Source: Dipteronia dyeriana
Taxonomy: Eukaryota; Streptophyta; Magnoliopsida; Sapindales; Sapindaceae
Reading direction: 5' to 3'
DNA: 64,000 bases
NCBI GenBank assembly: GCA_032871835.1
Contig: CM065297.1
Coordinates: forward strand, 27,475,598-27,539,597
Shown one piece after another: positions 23,650 through 35,740 of this stretch (positions are counted from its first letter, which is position 1; each line of letters starts with the position of its first letter). The notes under the pieces were generated by a model. The model searched no databases. It worked only from the letters and a program-made list of their open reading frames with translations, and had not been told where the DNA came from. The position numbers were made by a program, and so were the translations under genes.

Positions 23650-23728
23650 ACCCAGAGTGTCATCTCTTTCTAAAACATACATATTTACAATAAAAAGAAA
23701 TAGATTCACGTATAACCCGCCTTTGATA
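22523..23728 (-). other. A2 leader and PBS
   Basis: This untranslated leader holds the hairpin motifs in the same order as A1 (about 22921, 22842, 22758 and 22661 on the minus strand, the second one degenerate). It also holds a TA/TG microsatellite (23580-23646) and a PBS next to the LTR (minus-strand TGGTATCAAAGGC, two changes from consensus). The GC-rich patch of A1 and A3 is replaced by a different, shorter sequence at about 23270-23360. No gene is seen. Confidence 0.8.
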
Positions 23729-23733
23729 CCAAT

Positions 23734-25532
23734 TGTAGGAAAAACATGTGGCAGAAGCGAAAAATTCGATTGGTATATTCCAAAAAAATTTCCTTTAAAA
23801 GAAAGAACCTTAACCCTTGATTTATTAACATGTAATAAAAGTATCATACCTTTTTCTTGTGACGATTGAAGTTGCACCGAATTGAATCCGTAAGATCTTC
23901 GAATCCAATCACGAATGTGAATCACTTAGGAGTGTAGGCTCCCATTCTTTGAATTGTATACCTGAGGATGAAAAACAAACAAAATCTTTTTCTTTTGTTA
24001 TTCACAATAATCCTCCTTGAGAAAACCTATAAATGTTAGGTCACTTGTGAATTGTCAATCTATTTTATTGAAGCTCGAGTTTTGTACACAAAACCTTTTG
24101 ATTTAAAGGATACAAGTGCACTATCGAAAACAAAAACGTTCATTTCTTTTCTCTCTGCTTGGCCAAAATCTCACACACCTATCTTAGAGTTGGATGAATT
24201 TTCTAGAGCAAGAACCAAAATTTTCTCTCTTAAAAATTCTAAGGTTTGACCGAATTCTCTCACAAGATTTTTGTCTTGACAAAATTCTCTCACTAAAACC
24301 GCTATGTTGAATTCTCTCACTAAGGCAAAAAAATACTACTTGGTCGAATTCTCTTATAGTGATATATATAGGTGGCCAAATCCTCTCCTTAGAAGGATTT
24401 ATTTGGTGGCTAAGTATCCTCACTCAAAGAAGAATTCTTTTTCACACCAAGACTTCTATTCCAACTCATTAGTGTATTTATCCAATAACTAATTATTGAA
24501 TATAAATTAAATTGTGACTTTATTAAAAAATTTCTATTTGATTAATTGTCAATTAGAGTTTTCATAGATATCAAATACTTCCTAATTTGACTAGATAAAT
24601 AAATTCCTTTTTGTATTTATCTACTTATCAAATAAAGTATTTGATACTTATCATACTACCAACAACAGTATGACACTAAGAGACCTTCTCCTATTAGATA
24701 AAAGATTTTGACATTTAATTAATTAATAATTTAATTATTAATTTCTATTTAATTAAATAATAAAATATAAAATAATATATTGGGCCAATAAATTTTAGCC
24801 CTTGCCGCCCAAGCCATATATATATGGGCAACATATTATTTTTCCATTTTATTAAATTCATTGGACTTTAATAAAAAGTTCACGTGTGAACTAAACTCAT
24901 TCTTACTAAAAAAGAAACAAATCCACATGCCTTAAATTAATACATTAATGTAATTAAAAACCCATTTAATTAAAATTTGTAAATTATATTCTTAATGTAT
25001 TAATGGAATGTTAATCGCACCCCATTACGGCCACCCAAGAATTCCCACATACTTGGCCGTCCAATACATGTATTTTGAAGAGTTCCCGCTTGTCTTGATC
25101 ACACATGACCCGCACATCTCTAAAAATTTTTGGATTCCGAAACCCAAAAACAATTCTAGATACACCTAGATATTGGTCTGGTGGAACATATCAAGAGATC
25201 CATGCAAGTTCTTGTGAATTGGGGATCTTGGTGAGCTATCTAAATTTAAGCTCCAATAAAAATGGATTTTTTTTATAAAGATAAAATAAGTTAATGTTAC
25301 TCATTCGTGCGCTAAACAATCTTAATGGAGATAGTGTATCCTCGTGAAAAATACTAGTAATCGCCAAAAGCTCATAGACCGCCTATAGCTCTCCTAGTTA
25401 CCATATTTACTCGTATGACCACATTTTGAACTTGGATATTTTGACTTGTCAAGAAGCCATAATTCAATAGACATTATTGAAAATTTAACGTTAAGATTTA
25501 ATATCCAATACCTCAAAATATCCATATGATGG
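23734..25532 (-). repeat. A2 5' LTR, truncated by T2 insertion
   Basis: Minus-strand LTR 3' end at 23734 (cctaca next to the PBS). It aligns with the A2 3' LTR (15000-17511) until 25532, where tccatatgatgg is followed by the T2 LTR start instead of the expected ttctactcac. The missing U3 start should lie beyond T2, right of the window. Confidence 0.88.
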
Positions 25533-26753
25533 TGTTAATATCCAAATTTGGCTAGGGACCAAAAGAAAATTTTCCACCTTTTCGCCTTCAATCAAGGTTC
25601 AAAACCCGGGCCTACGCAGCAAGGTATCAAGGTCCCTGAGGTCGAGCTACCATGCGACCCTGCAGGAGCAACGCGAGGTCACCCATACCCTATGAACATT
25701 TTAGATGCTTCAAGGCCTACCAATTAAAGCCAGATGTGACCATATCAAGCTACTTATATCGGGAAAGAAGCCCGAAGCTAGGTCAACATGGGAAGACCTG
25801 AGTACCCTGAAGTCGAGGTATCTTACGACCTTCCCTAGGGCATGCTGCTATCTCTACTTCCACCAAGAAACCTTTAGAGTTACGAACTTGTCTTGCAATG
25901 CCTTCCCGCTTCACCGAGGTATAGTCTCAACCTATCCAAGCAGGAAAGGAAGAAGCCTACAAAGCTACATTATCATCAAAAAGTGCCAACACGAATAGGC
26001 TAAGCTCCAAATGAGGTCCAGAATGGTTGGATCGAGCTCTCAGTAACACGATTGACACTGAAGTGTACCTCACCCTTCGAGGTAGCACTCACTATATTCG
26101 ATGACCTCTATGAGGTACCTTGCCATGGCAACATACAAGATCAGAATTACACTCAAACGTGTATTAAACCATTACATGCATACATGTCAAGTCATTGAAA
26201 ACAGAGAGGAAACAAACTTATCTCCAACCCAGATATCCTCGAATCCGTTGATCAGCCAAAGTCAAACGTAACATCCTGTCTAATAAGGAGGGATTTGATT
26301 CAGTAATTAAAGGCAAGAGAATACCCAGCTAAAACTAAAATCTAAGTTGTAAATATGTCTGGACCATGAAGGAAGATGAGAAAAATCGAGACCTAGATTC
26401 ACCACCGGTTAACAAAGCTCCATTATCACTTAAGCTCTACCAATAGAACACGACCACAACCAGTAAATCTAGTCAACTTATCGACAGACACGAGGTTGCC
26501 ACCTCTAGTCCATTTAGAAAGAGAGATAGAGGGATTGAGAGATAGGAATTCCCTATAATCAATCGATTTTCATCAATAAAATAGAGGTATTACCCCTAGT
26601 TACTATGTACTTGATCGCTCGTTTTTATCACCCACCTCGATTTTTACACCTAGAATAAGTACAGAGTGTACTTTCCCCAATCGCTGCCTTCGAGGTAGTG
26701 TTCTTGAGGGTGTTAACTGATATTCCTCTCCTTGAGCAAATTTTAAGTTAACA
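25533..26753 (+). repeat. T2 5' LTR (1221 bp)
   Basis: It starts TGTTAATATCC at the break in the A2 LTR and ends TTTTAAGTTAACA just before tttttggcaccgtctatggg. The ends form a TGTTAA/TTAACA inverted repeat. An aataaa lies at about 26575. The short ORF inside (25705-25998) shows no domain and is taken as chance. The 3' LTR is outside the window, so the call rests on termini and the adjacent leader. Confidence 0.82.
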
Positions 26754-26758
26754 CTTTT

Positions 26759-26776
26759 TGGCACCGTCTATGGGAA
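26759..26776 (+). other. T2 primer-binding site
   Basis: tggcaccgtctatgggaa follows the LTR by a few bases. It closely resembles the tggcgccgtctgtggga leader site typical of plant Tat-type gypsy elements. The exact tRNA is not assigned. Confidence 0.7.
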
Positions 26777-26799
26777 GGATCCACACCCATTTTTTAAAA

Positions 26800-28860
26800 A
26801 AATAGTTTCAACCTCTTTACTGTTTTACATGAACTTTGAGGCTTCGATTTTCTCAAGAATAGCCGAGGTCTCGGGGAAACCATCTGTCGCTTCAACACGA
26901 AAGGCTCTAAAGAAGGGTAAAAAGTCTAGACATCATAACCCGACTCTAGTCCAACCAACCGCTGCATGAGCCTCATGCCCTTCGGTGGTATGCCAGGCCA
27001 TGCTCGATCAGCAAGCAGTGGTCTTTGTGAAGAACGTATGCCTTCATTTGCTCACTGAAGGCATTACAACTCAGCCGGTGAATCCTAATATTCAAGGAGA
27101 AGCGAGTAAACCAGGAGCCAGTCAGACTGCCTTCGACCGGTTGAGACCTTCCCGATCGGAACCAGCCTATAATAGGATGGGACCTTAACCCTTAATTCCA
27201 GACAGGTTAGGGACCATGCCCCTAGTTCCTGGCAAATCATCATGTTAGAAACCTAGGCAAGTCAAATCTACAACAGATATCCCACTGTAGGAACAATGCG
27301 ATCCCCTCACCCAGTAGTCCTTAGGAGAGAAGCCTAGGCTGGAGCGAGAGGTAGCCGACGAAACACTCGAGCAGAATCCCCCCGTGAAGAGAATAAGGCT
27401 GAAGTATCATGTTCATCTGAGGGATCTGATAGTGAGGGATCCAAGGTAGATTCCAAAAGATAAAGGAACTAGCGTCTGTCAGACCAGTTGGTAAGAATAC
27501 AGAAAAAGATCCAGCAGTTAAAGAAAAGAAAGCATCAGAAAGTCAAGAAAGATCCACTGAGTGAAATAATGCTCTTTTCACCAGGAGGATCAGGGAAGCC
27601 GACCTTCCGCCTAAATTCAAGATATCGATGGATAATTTTTCCAGTGTCGAAGATCTGTTGAGTCATCTGGAGAGCTTGGTCCAGCAGATGGAGATCTAGA
27701 ACACTACCAGGGCAGCCATGTGCCGAATGTTCCCAACCACATTAACCGACTATGTAAAGACTTGGTTCAGAAAGCTACCCGGAGGAAGCGTGGATTCCTT
27801 TACGAAATTGTCAAATGATTTTTGATCACAATCCCAGGGTGTCAAGTCATGCTAGAAAGATCCCATCCACCTACAATATATGATCCAGGAGTGAGGGGAG
27901 ACCCTTCGATCTTATGTAGAGCAATTTCACATGGAAGTAATTTAGATGGGAGTCTTTACCAAAAAAGAGACCTTCGCCAACTTTTGTAAGAACTTATGGG
28001 CGGGAAGGCTATTCTGTTCTTTTTCCAAGCATCCTTCAGATACCTATCAGAAGGCCTATGATCGGGCTCTTGAGTTGGTCGAGGTTGATGAGCAACTCAG
28101 GGTCAAAATTGAGCATGATGATATGAGATCGACAAAGGACTAGAAGAGGGAAGCACCCAAACCTGCACTGATCCAAAAAGCCCAGAGCAGGCCTCCCAAC
28201 AGATCTTCCTACAGCCCTCCACCTCAGTGGGACCGGTATCCGGTTAGACGAACCCTTCATCGAGCTTCATAACCCCCAAGAGTAGTAGCTTCCGTGACCC
28301 AGGATGAGAGAGGTTATAGCCACTACACCCCCTCTAAATGCTTCTCGTCAAACAATTTATCTGGCCATCCGGGATAAGGGCTGGCTTAGAAAACCAGCTC
28401 CTATGAAAGCACCAGCGGATACAAGGAACCAGTACAAGTACTGAAATTTCCATGATGATGTTAGGCATAACACACCAGAGTGCTACAGCTTATGCATCAG
28501 ATTAAAGCTCTGGTAATGGGATTGCTTGGTAGAATTCCCGCAGCAGGCTAGAGATAATATCCATGCCGAGAAAAAAGTATAAACAGAGATTCGGGACCAT
28601 GTCGAGAAGAGGAAAGAAGAGCAGAAGGACCTGATGCAACTGATCCAGGTCATACATATTATCAGTGAAGGCCCCACATTGGCAAGAACCTCTAACAAAT
28701 CTAGAAAAAACCATGCCAGGAAGATACCCCGGATCGAGAAAGGTTAGGAGATTTTCAAGATCGATCAGGATTCCGGAGGGACCTCATAGTCTGCTCAAAT
28801 TATTTTCACTAAAGCTGATGTATATAACACCGTCAAACCATATGATGATCCTATGCTGGT
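26800..28860 (+). pseudogene. T2 gag pseudogene
   Basis: The N-terminal part is loosely readable from about 26985. The gag domain is clear at 27600-28140: PPKFKI, VKTWFRKLPGGSVDSF, then (27946-28140 open) ETFANFCKNLWAGRLF, YQKAYDRALELVEVDEQLR. A zinc knuckle lies near 28435-28485 (NFHDDVRHNTPEC), with the first Cys codon changed to TGA. A Glu/Lys-rich stretch follows at 28560-28650. Stops and frame shifts are frequent. The product would be the capsid/nucleocapsid of the Tat particle. Confidence 0.78.
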
Positions 28861-29432
28861 CAAGGTGTGAATAACCAATTGTTTGGTCATTCACATGCTG
28901 ATCGACACAGGTAGTAGCATTGACATCCTGTTCAAAGACACCCTAGAGAAGCTAAACTTGAAACAATTGTGCTACAACAGATGTACCACCCCTCCGTATG
29001 GCTTTACAGGGGACTCCATCATACCAGTTGGGTCGAAGATCTTACCGGTAATCATTGGAACCTCACCTCTACAGTAAATCCTCATTACAGACTTTGTTGT
29101 AGTCAACACGGGCTTAGTCTACGATGGCATCTTAGGAAGACCCTTCCTGTTTGCTCTCAAAGGGGTCTTGTCCATCTACCATAATGTCTTAAAATTCCCA
29201 ATAGAAAACGAGGTAGGAGAGGTACAAGGAGACCAACAGGCAGCCCGCAAGTTTTACACAATCTCTACCAACCCTGTAATGTTGGCAAAGTAGTTCACCC
29301 AGTTTACCGTTATCTATAAACATGAATTGCTAGAAGTGGTTCCCGAGACCTCAGAGCCCAAGGAAAGTTCAGGGAATGACATCTAAGACGATGCAAGGTA
29401 GAAAAGGACCGGAATAGGCTAGTGACCACCCT
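28861..29432 (+). pseudogene. T2 aspartic protease
   Basis: Open from 28883: LVIHMLIDTGSSIDILF carries the catalytic D-T-G (Asp codon 28904-28906). After a stop the frame continues with VVNTGLVYDGILGRPFLFAL, the second conserved retropepsin block (ILGRP). In the parent polyprotein this enzyme cuts gag from pol. The linker to RT follows without a recognisable start. Confidence 0.82.
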
Positions 29433-29850
29433 ATGGCTGAGCTAGAAGAGATCCCAATCAAAAGTGATGACCAATCCAAGATTGTCAAGGTTGGTGTCAC
29501 CCTGGAGCAGAGAATGAAAGAAGAACTGATCGGGCTACTTAGGGAATTCAACGACATATTAGCATGGAACCATGATGAGATGCAATTTAACCTTGGCTTC
29601 TCAACAATTGATTGTTGACCTTACGGTTAAACCAGTCAAGCAGAAAAGGCGTCACTTTAACGTTGAGAGAAACACTACGGTTCAACAGGAGGTCTACAAA
29701 CTGATCAAAGTGGGGTTCAACAGGGAAGCGCGATACCCCGACTGGATCACCAATGTAGTCATGATTACCAAGTCAAACGGGAAGTGGTGCATGTGCGTCA
29801 ATTATACTGACCAAAACTGAGCATGTCCAAAAGACAGCTTCCCGCTTAAG
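29433..29850 (+). pseudogene. T2 reverse transcriptase, N-terminal part
   Basis: Open pieces show ILAWNHDEM, the finger block RHFNVERNTTVQQEVYKLIK, DWITNVVMITKSNGKWCMCV, then ACPKDSFPL. The frame runs straight into the B insertion at 29851. It is completed at 58551 by KIDQLVDSTIGNKLLSF, so the two ends belong to one RT gene. The 5-bp TSD ttaag marks the split. Confidence 0.88.
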
Positions 29851-31301
29851 TGTTGGGGTCCTTAAAGATGTAATTTGAAAATGAATTTATGAAATAAATA
29901 AAAGGAAAAGTTCAATTCATTCTTGTTGTGTTGTTTTTTTTATAACTTAAGCATATATTTAACATCCAAGATTGCTGGATGTAATCTCGAACTGTGTATA
30001 TGAGTGTCATATACGGATGGATATAGTAAGAGACATACAATCTAAAAAGTCCATAGATAGCAAATAAAGCTGAAAACTTTATTTGTGGTTAATCTATAGT
30101 TGCGGTTCATTCTGTAATGTACGATAATTCTATCCTGAATAATTCATATGAGATATGGGAATGCAGGCACCTTGTATGATGTGATCACATAGGACTAGGC
30201 GATGATCTATATGAATCTCTCGCCAAGATCTGTTTACCGATGAGATTTATATATATCAACTAATGATGGCTATATATGGGTGATCTTAATCCTGAGTGTC
30301 TTATCGACTCCTTCATGTTAGATCGTGGTCTTTAATATACCATGGGTGTGGTCACATGCTGTTCCCAATCAATATGCTCCGTTTGTTGGGATTGCGGTTT
30401 AGCTTGTGGCTGGGAAGGTTTGTACACAATAGTGGAATCCACTCCTTCTTGTGAGAAGTAGATGATAGTTCCTTTAAGGGTTGATTCATGGCTTGGACAA
30501 TATGAGCGCTCTCATAATTCCGTAAGTAAATAGGATTTATTGTCCATTAGAGAATCAATGGTACTTAAAGGATATATGTAATTAGAGGGGTGTAACAGAT
30601 ATTATGACCCAGCTCCAATTTTGAACTATTGTGGTAGATCACACCATGTAGTTATATCGATAGACACCGTGTTGTATAGGTCTTTGTAAAGCGTCTATAG
30701 TTGAGAGAGTGCTGTTTCAGGTTTTTAGTGGAATAACACCGGAGTTAATAATCAAGAAATATTAATTAAAGAGTTTAATTAATGATTCCAAGGATTATTG
30801 GAGCTCAAAATATTGTGGGCCCATTAGGTCCCCTTGCTAGCCCGATCGATTTAGGTAACAAGGGTCACATTTAATTAATTGGATTATCCAACTAATTGTG
30901 TTACGAAAGTGACAAATGTTTATTCGGGAATTAATTGAATAATGAGCTTATTTAATTAATGAATGTTAATAGTTAAATAAATTAAATAATTAGATTATTT
31001 AATTATATTGATAGTTATGAATTATGATTTAACTATTAATTGGAGGGTGTTAGTTGATATATGGATTTAGGTGAAGTTAAAATAATAGGATTATTTTATT
31101 TTTACTAAATCATTTATCTAAGTATTTGAAATTTATTTGAATTTAAGTTTAAATTAAAAATACTTGTTATCACTTTTTAATATATTAGATATATTTGAAA
31201 AGTATAATTTAAAGATATATATAAATTAATAACACAAGAGATTACATTGGATGCAAATTGGTGTGTGCACAGATATAAGTGTTTGTATAGGATACAAACA
31301 A

Positions 31302-31346
<45 letters not shown>

Positions 31347-31962
31347 GATATATATTAAAAAAAAGTTAAATGCAGGCTTGTGATATATATATTAGTGCAT
31401 AAGTATCAGAATCAAAAGATGATACAAATACATGTGCACGTGAATTAATAAAAAAAGATATATATATATATATATATATGATATTTTTTTTTGGAGATAC
31501 GGAACCACATCTCTCAATATATTTTTTACATGAGATGCAGTTAATGTGTGCGTGAAATCAATACACCAAATATAGAAGAAAGTGTTTCATCAATTCTCTC
31601 TATATCCTCCATTAAAGTTCCTGAGACCGTGACGCTCCCACACGCAGTTACCAATCCCGGGAGATAGCGAGGAAGATCGAGTGGTTTAGACATGAGCACA
31701 TCGTAAAGTGAAGGAGTCTCCAAACATTGGTAAGATTGGTTCAGACATGAGCATATTATAAAGTGAAGGAGTCTCCATACGTTAGTAAGATTTTCTTCTT
31801 TTGATTTTATCAATTTCAATTTACTGTGTTTACATATTGTATGTATTAGTTCCGAAAAATAATTACGATCCCAAGTTCACTGGTCCCAGATACAGATTAT
31901 GGTCTGTATTAAAATTTTTAAAACATAGTTCCGTTGCGTAACCGGTGAATGGAGTTCCAACA
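29851..31962 (+). repeat. B 5' LTR (2112 bp)
   Basis: It starts TGTTGGGGTCC after ttaag and ends GGAGTTCCAACA before the PBS. Its distal half matches 51864-52494 and 57998-58545. It contains a long (TA)n tract (about 31303-31342). ORFs such as 31541-31819 minus are LTR sequence, not genes. Confidence 0.92.
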
Positions 31963-31964
31963 AT

Positions 31965-31978
31965 TGGTATCAGAGCCA
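31965..31978 (+). other. B primer-binding site (tRNA-iMet type)
   Basis: TGGTATCAGAGCCA lies 2 nt after the LTR end. Confidence 0.93.
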
Positions 31979-33528
31979 ATTTTATTTTCGGAGCAGGAAA
32001 TTGTTTTCGATGCTTCTGTATGTATGATTGTGTAGGCAATTTTAAATTGACTGTATGATTTTTTTGTATGTATATATTTTTTTAAAATTTACAAAAACAT
32101 GATTGATCGTTAATTATATGGTACTGTGGATTTAGTGTTTATGGGTTGTATTATTATTATTATTTTTTTGTTTATTATTATTATTATTATTATTTTTACT
32201 GTTATTGCATTGTAAAAAAAAATGTAACCTATATTGAAGACCTGGAAAAATTGCGAAGAAGGATTCATGAGATAAATTGGAGTGACCTGAAAAGACTGGA
32301 AGACTCAAAATTACAAGAAGAACAAGGAATGCCTTGGGGGTATTTTTGTAATTTTAGATTTCAATTTTTTTTTTAAAGTTAAACAATCCACAATACTTGG
32401 TCAATTCATGTATGCTTTATATTATGTGATGATAAAATCATTGTCATGCATACGTATGTCATTTAGATTAGATGTGTCTAAACAAATATATTTGATATGT
32501 CATACATGCATCATAGCCTGATATTTTTTTTTAATGTGATTAAAATAGGCAATATACATAAATGGCTATGAATAATGAGATTGTTTGTTTTTAATGGTTA
32601 AAAAACTTGGTAATTCTCATTAATATTAATCTAGTTATTAAATAGTTTAATGAGTTAGATTAATAGGGTCATTTATTGTAATTAGGATTAATATGATTAA
32701 TTATCTAATAATAAATGAACTGAATAAAGTGTTAGAGTTTTAATTGTTAAAACTTGGTAAACACTATCATAATAATCTGACCTTAGTAAATAGTTTACTG
32801 AATCTTAGATTGTTCACTAATAGATTAGATTTTTAATTGTTAAAACTCATTAATAATTTATTAGTTAGTTAGAATTTGGTTCTAATTAGTTAATGCGCTA
32901 GATAACTTGATTAAAGTTAGCCGTTTAATCCTGTAGAGTCTAGGTGCATTAACAGTTAATAGAAAACCCTAATTTTAAAATAGTGAGTGGGAGAGGGATA
33001 TATGACATATTTATCCCTCAGTCTCCATCGTTAGTTCAACACCGTGAGATCCGAGTGGGGCCTCGTTAAGACTTTGCTTTCATCCTCCCTAAGGAGGGTT
33101 TCCACAAAGGTCAATACCAAGGTTGACTTCCTAACGGATAGGATTTCGAAGGGTATTTCGGTATTGACTGACCCTAAAGCGGTAATTCTCGAGTTAAGCT
33201 CATGAGATCTGAAATGGTGGGTTACACTCACGAAGGTTTTGATTAAGTTTTGTTAATTAAAAACCTGACTGAATGAACGATGGTTGAATGATATGGAATA
33301 AGAGTTATTCTAGAATATCATTTGGTTCAATTTCTCATTCCAACAACTAAAGACTTGACCGACCCTAAGGAGGCACTTTTTTGTGGTATGTTGGATTGTC
33401 GTGGTATAGTAACTAGTTTTAGAGTAGTTCTAGTTCGTTAAACATCTGCATGCATCATGTTTAAATTTATGCCAAAGCACTCGCACCTGTTTAAATGAAT
33501 GACTGAATGAATGTTTTATTTTTTTTCA
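31979..33528 (+). other. B untranslated leader
   Basis: About 1.55 kb without a supported gene. It has an ATT microsatellite (about 32150-32200). It ends in ttttattttttttcag right before readable gag, which could be a splice acceptor. That is inference only. Confidence 0.65.
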
Positions 33529-34360
33529 GCAATTATGCATTACTTCAAATTCTCGCAAACGACAAATTGACTGGTGATAACTACACTAAGTGGAATCTTA
33601 ACATTAATGCAATATTGGTCACCAAAGACCTCAAATTTATGCTTACGGAAGAATGTCCTCCAGCGCCTGCTGCCAATGCCACATGAACGGCTCGTGAGGC
33701 ATACGAGTGATGGGTCTCATCTGATGAGAAGGCCCAAACATAGTTGTTGGCTTCAATGACAGACGTGCTTGTCACAAAGCATGAAGCAATGACTTCAGCA
33801 TTCGAAATCATGGAATTATTGCAAGCTATGTTCAGGCAGCCTTCCGAGCAAAAGCGACATGAAGTTGTTCCTTCCGCTATGCTCGCTCGTATGAAAGAAG
33901 GTACATCAGTTCGGGAACATGTTCTGAGCATGATGTCGTACTTCAACATGGAAGAAGTCAATGGTGGGGCCATTGACGAACCCAGTCAAGTGAGCATCAT
34001 ACTGATGACTCTTCCGAAGAGTTTCGATCAGTTTAAGAGCACTTATGGAATGAACAAGTTAGAGTTTAGTCTTACACAGTTGCTCAATGAGCTTGCTACC
34101 TTTGAGTCCTTGATTAAGGACAACAAGGGTAAGACCGGTGAGGCAAATGTTGTCGAACCATCTTCCTCCTCAAATAAGAGAAAGAGGAAGAGGTTAGCTG
34201 GGAAGGCAAAAGGTAAGCCCAAACCCAGGAAAGCCCAATGAAAAAAGAAGGGCATCTGCACTGACCAAGGCAAAGGAAAATGTTATCATTGTGATAAGGT
34301 CGGACACTGGAAGAGGAACTGTCCTCAATATCTGGAGGAGGCAACAAAGAAGAAGAAAAT
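33529..34360 (+). pseudogene. B gag pseudogene with intact zinc knuckle
   Basis: Residues from LLQILANDKLTGDNYTKW at about 33540 match the copia gag N-terminus. Two stops fall before 33744. From there 165 codons are open (YFNMEEVNGGAIDEP, SLTQLLNELATFE, a UBN2 gag core), followed by a Lys/Arg-rich tail. A TGA at 34239-34241 interrupts the same frame, after which CYHCDKVGHWKRNC (34281-34322) is a complete C-x2-C-x4-H-x4-C knuckle. The initiator ATG is unclear. Confidence 0.87.
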
Positions 34361-34860
34361 GAAAGGTAAATATGATTTACTTGTTCTTGAATCTTGTTTA
34401 GTGGAAAAAGATTCTTCAATCTGGATAGTTGATTCAGGGGCTTTTAACCATCTTTGTTCTTCTTTGCAGTTGACTTATTCTTGGACACAGCTAGTGGAGG
34501 GAGCCTTCTCAATACGTGTGGGGTCGGGGGATGTCGTATCGGTTAAAGCAGTGGGAGCAATAAGATTGCAATTTTGTAATAATAATAGTTTTTTATTATT
34601 GAACAATGTTTTTTATATTCCTGGATTTACACAGAATTTGATTTCCGTTTCTAAATTGTTAGAAAAATCGTATTCTGTTTCTTTTAATAATAAGTCTATT
34701 ATTATTGGAAAGAATGGTCTAAATATTTGTTCAAGAATTAATGAAAACAATTTGTATGTGTTAAGATCGTTAATACATACTACAGTGCTCAACACCGAAA
34801 TGTTTAAGGTTGAAAAACCAAAAACTAAATGACATACGATTTCTCCAGATAATGACACAT
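34361..34860 (+). pseudogene. B aspartic protease
   Basis: Open in 34359-34829, in the same frame as the upstream gag: SIWIVDSGAFNHLC with the copia D-S-G at 34431-34439, then VGSGDVVSVKAVG and FYIPGFTQNLISVSKL, the usual second half. Catalytic residues are intact. A stop follows VEKPKTK before integrase. Confidence 0.88.
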
Positions 34861-35740
34861 ATCTCTAGCATCTAAGGCTTAGTCATATCAACCTTGACCG
34901 GAGAGACAGACTAGTAAAAAGTGGACCCTTAAGTGAGTTAAAGGTTGGCACCTTACCTGTATGCAAATTTTGTCTGGAAGGTAAAATGACTAAGAGACCT
35001 TTTACTGGAAAAGGGCTTAGAGCTAAAGAATCGCTAGAGCTTATACATACAGAAGTCTGCGGACCAATGAATGTTAAAGGTAGGGGTGGTTATGAGTATT
35101 ATGTCACCTTTATAGATGACTACTCAAGATACGGATACGTCTACCTAATGAAACGGAAGTAGGAAACATTTGAAATGTTAAAAGAATTCTGAGCTGAAGT
35201 TGAGAATCAATTAGGTAGGACTATCAAGTCACTACGATCGGATCGTGGAGGTGAGTACCTTGACCAAGAGTTTAAAGACTTCATAGTCTAGCATGGGATA
35301 GTTTCCCAACTCACAGCTTCCGATACACCGTGGTAAAATGGTGTAGCGGAGAGGAGAAATAGAACACTGATGGAAATGGTGAGATCTATGATTAGTTTCT
35401 CATCACTACCAAATTCCTTTTGTGGATATGCGTTACAAACAGCGGCATACATTTTAAATGTAGTGCCATCCAAATCTATTCCTAAGACTCCCCTAGAGTT
35501 GTTGAATGGTCGTAAAGCTAGTTTGTGACATTTCCGTATATGGGGGTGTCTAGCACACATGCTGAAGAACATAACTGGAAGCTAGACTCCAAGTCTGTTG
35601 TTTGTCTATTTGTAGGATACTCCAAGGAGACCAGAGGTGGACACTTCTATAGTCCAGAAGATAACAAAGTATTTATATCGACAAATGCAACGTTTCTTGA
35701 GGACAATTATATTAGTGACCATAAACGAATGAATTAGAGC
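34861..35740 (+). pseudogene. B integrase pseudogene
   Basis: Pre-integrase domain ([30 protein letters not shown] with both Cys), then IHTEVCGP, where the first catalytic Asp is Glu. RSDRGGEYLDQEF keeps the second Asp and GVAERRNRTLM keeps the Glu. Stops occur at least six times (for example 35160-35162 TAG, and TAA in place of a Gln before NGVAE at about 35335). The C-terminal part runs to about 35740 after frame changes. Confidence 0.88.

Larger units (their letters stand above)
15000..25532 (-). mobile_element. Copia element A2 (A family), minus strand, inserted in T1
   Basis: On the minus strand the order is 5' LTR (25532-23734, truncated by T2), PBS, leader, gag, protease, integrase, RT, RNase H, PPT and 3' LTR (17511-15000). 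It is the same family as A1. Its left end splits the T1 integrase core at a codon-level boundary. Its right end is cut by T2 at 25533, so its TSD (14995-14999 cagac is the candidate) cannot be confirmed. A solo LTR of another family splits its RNase H. Confidence 0.92.
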
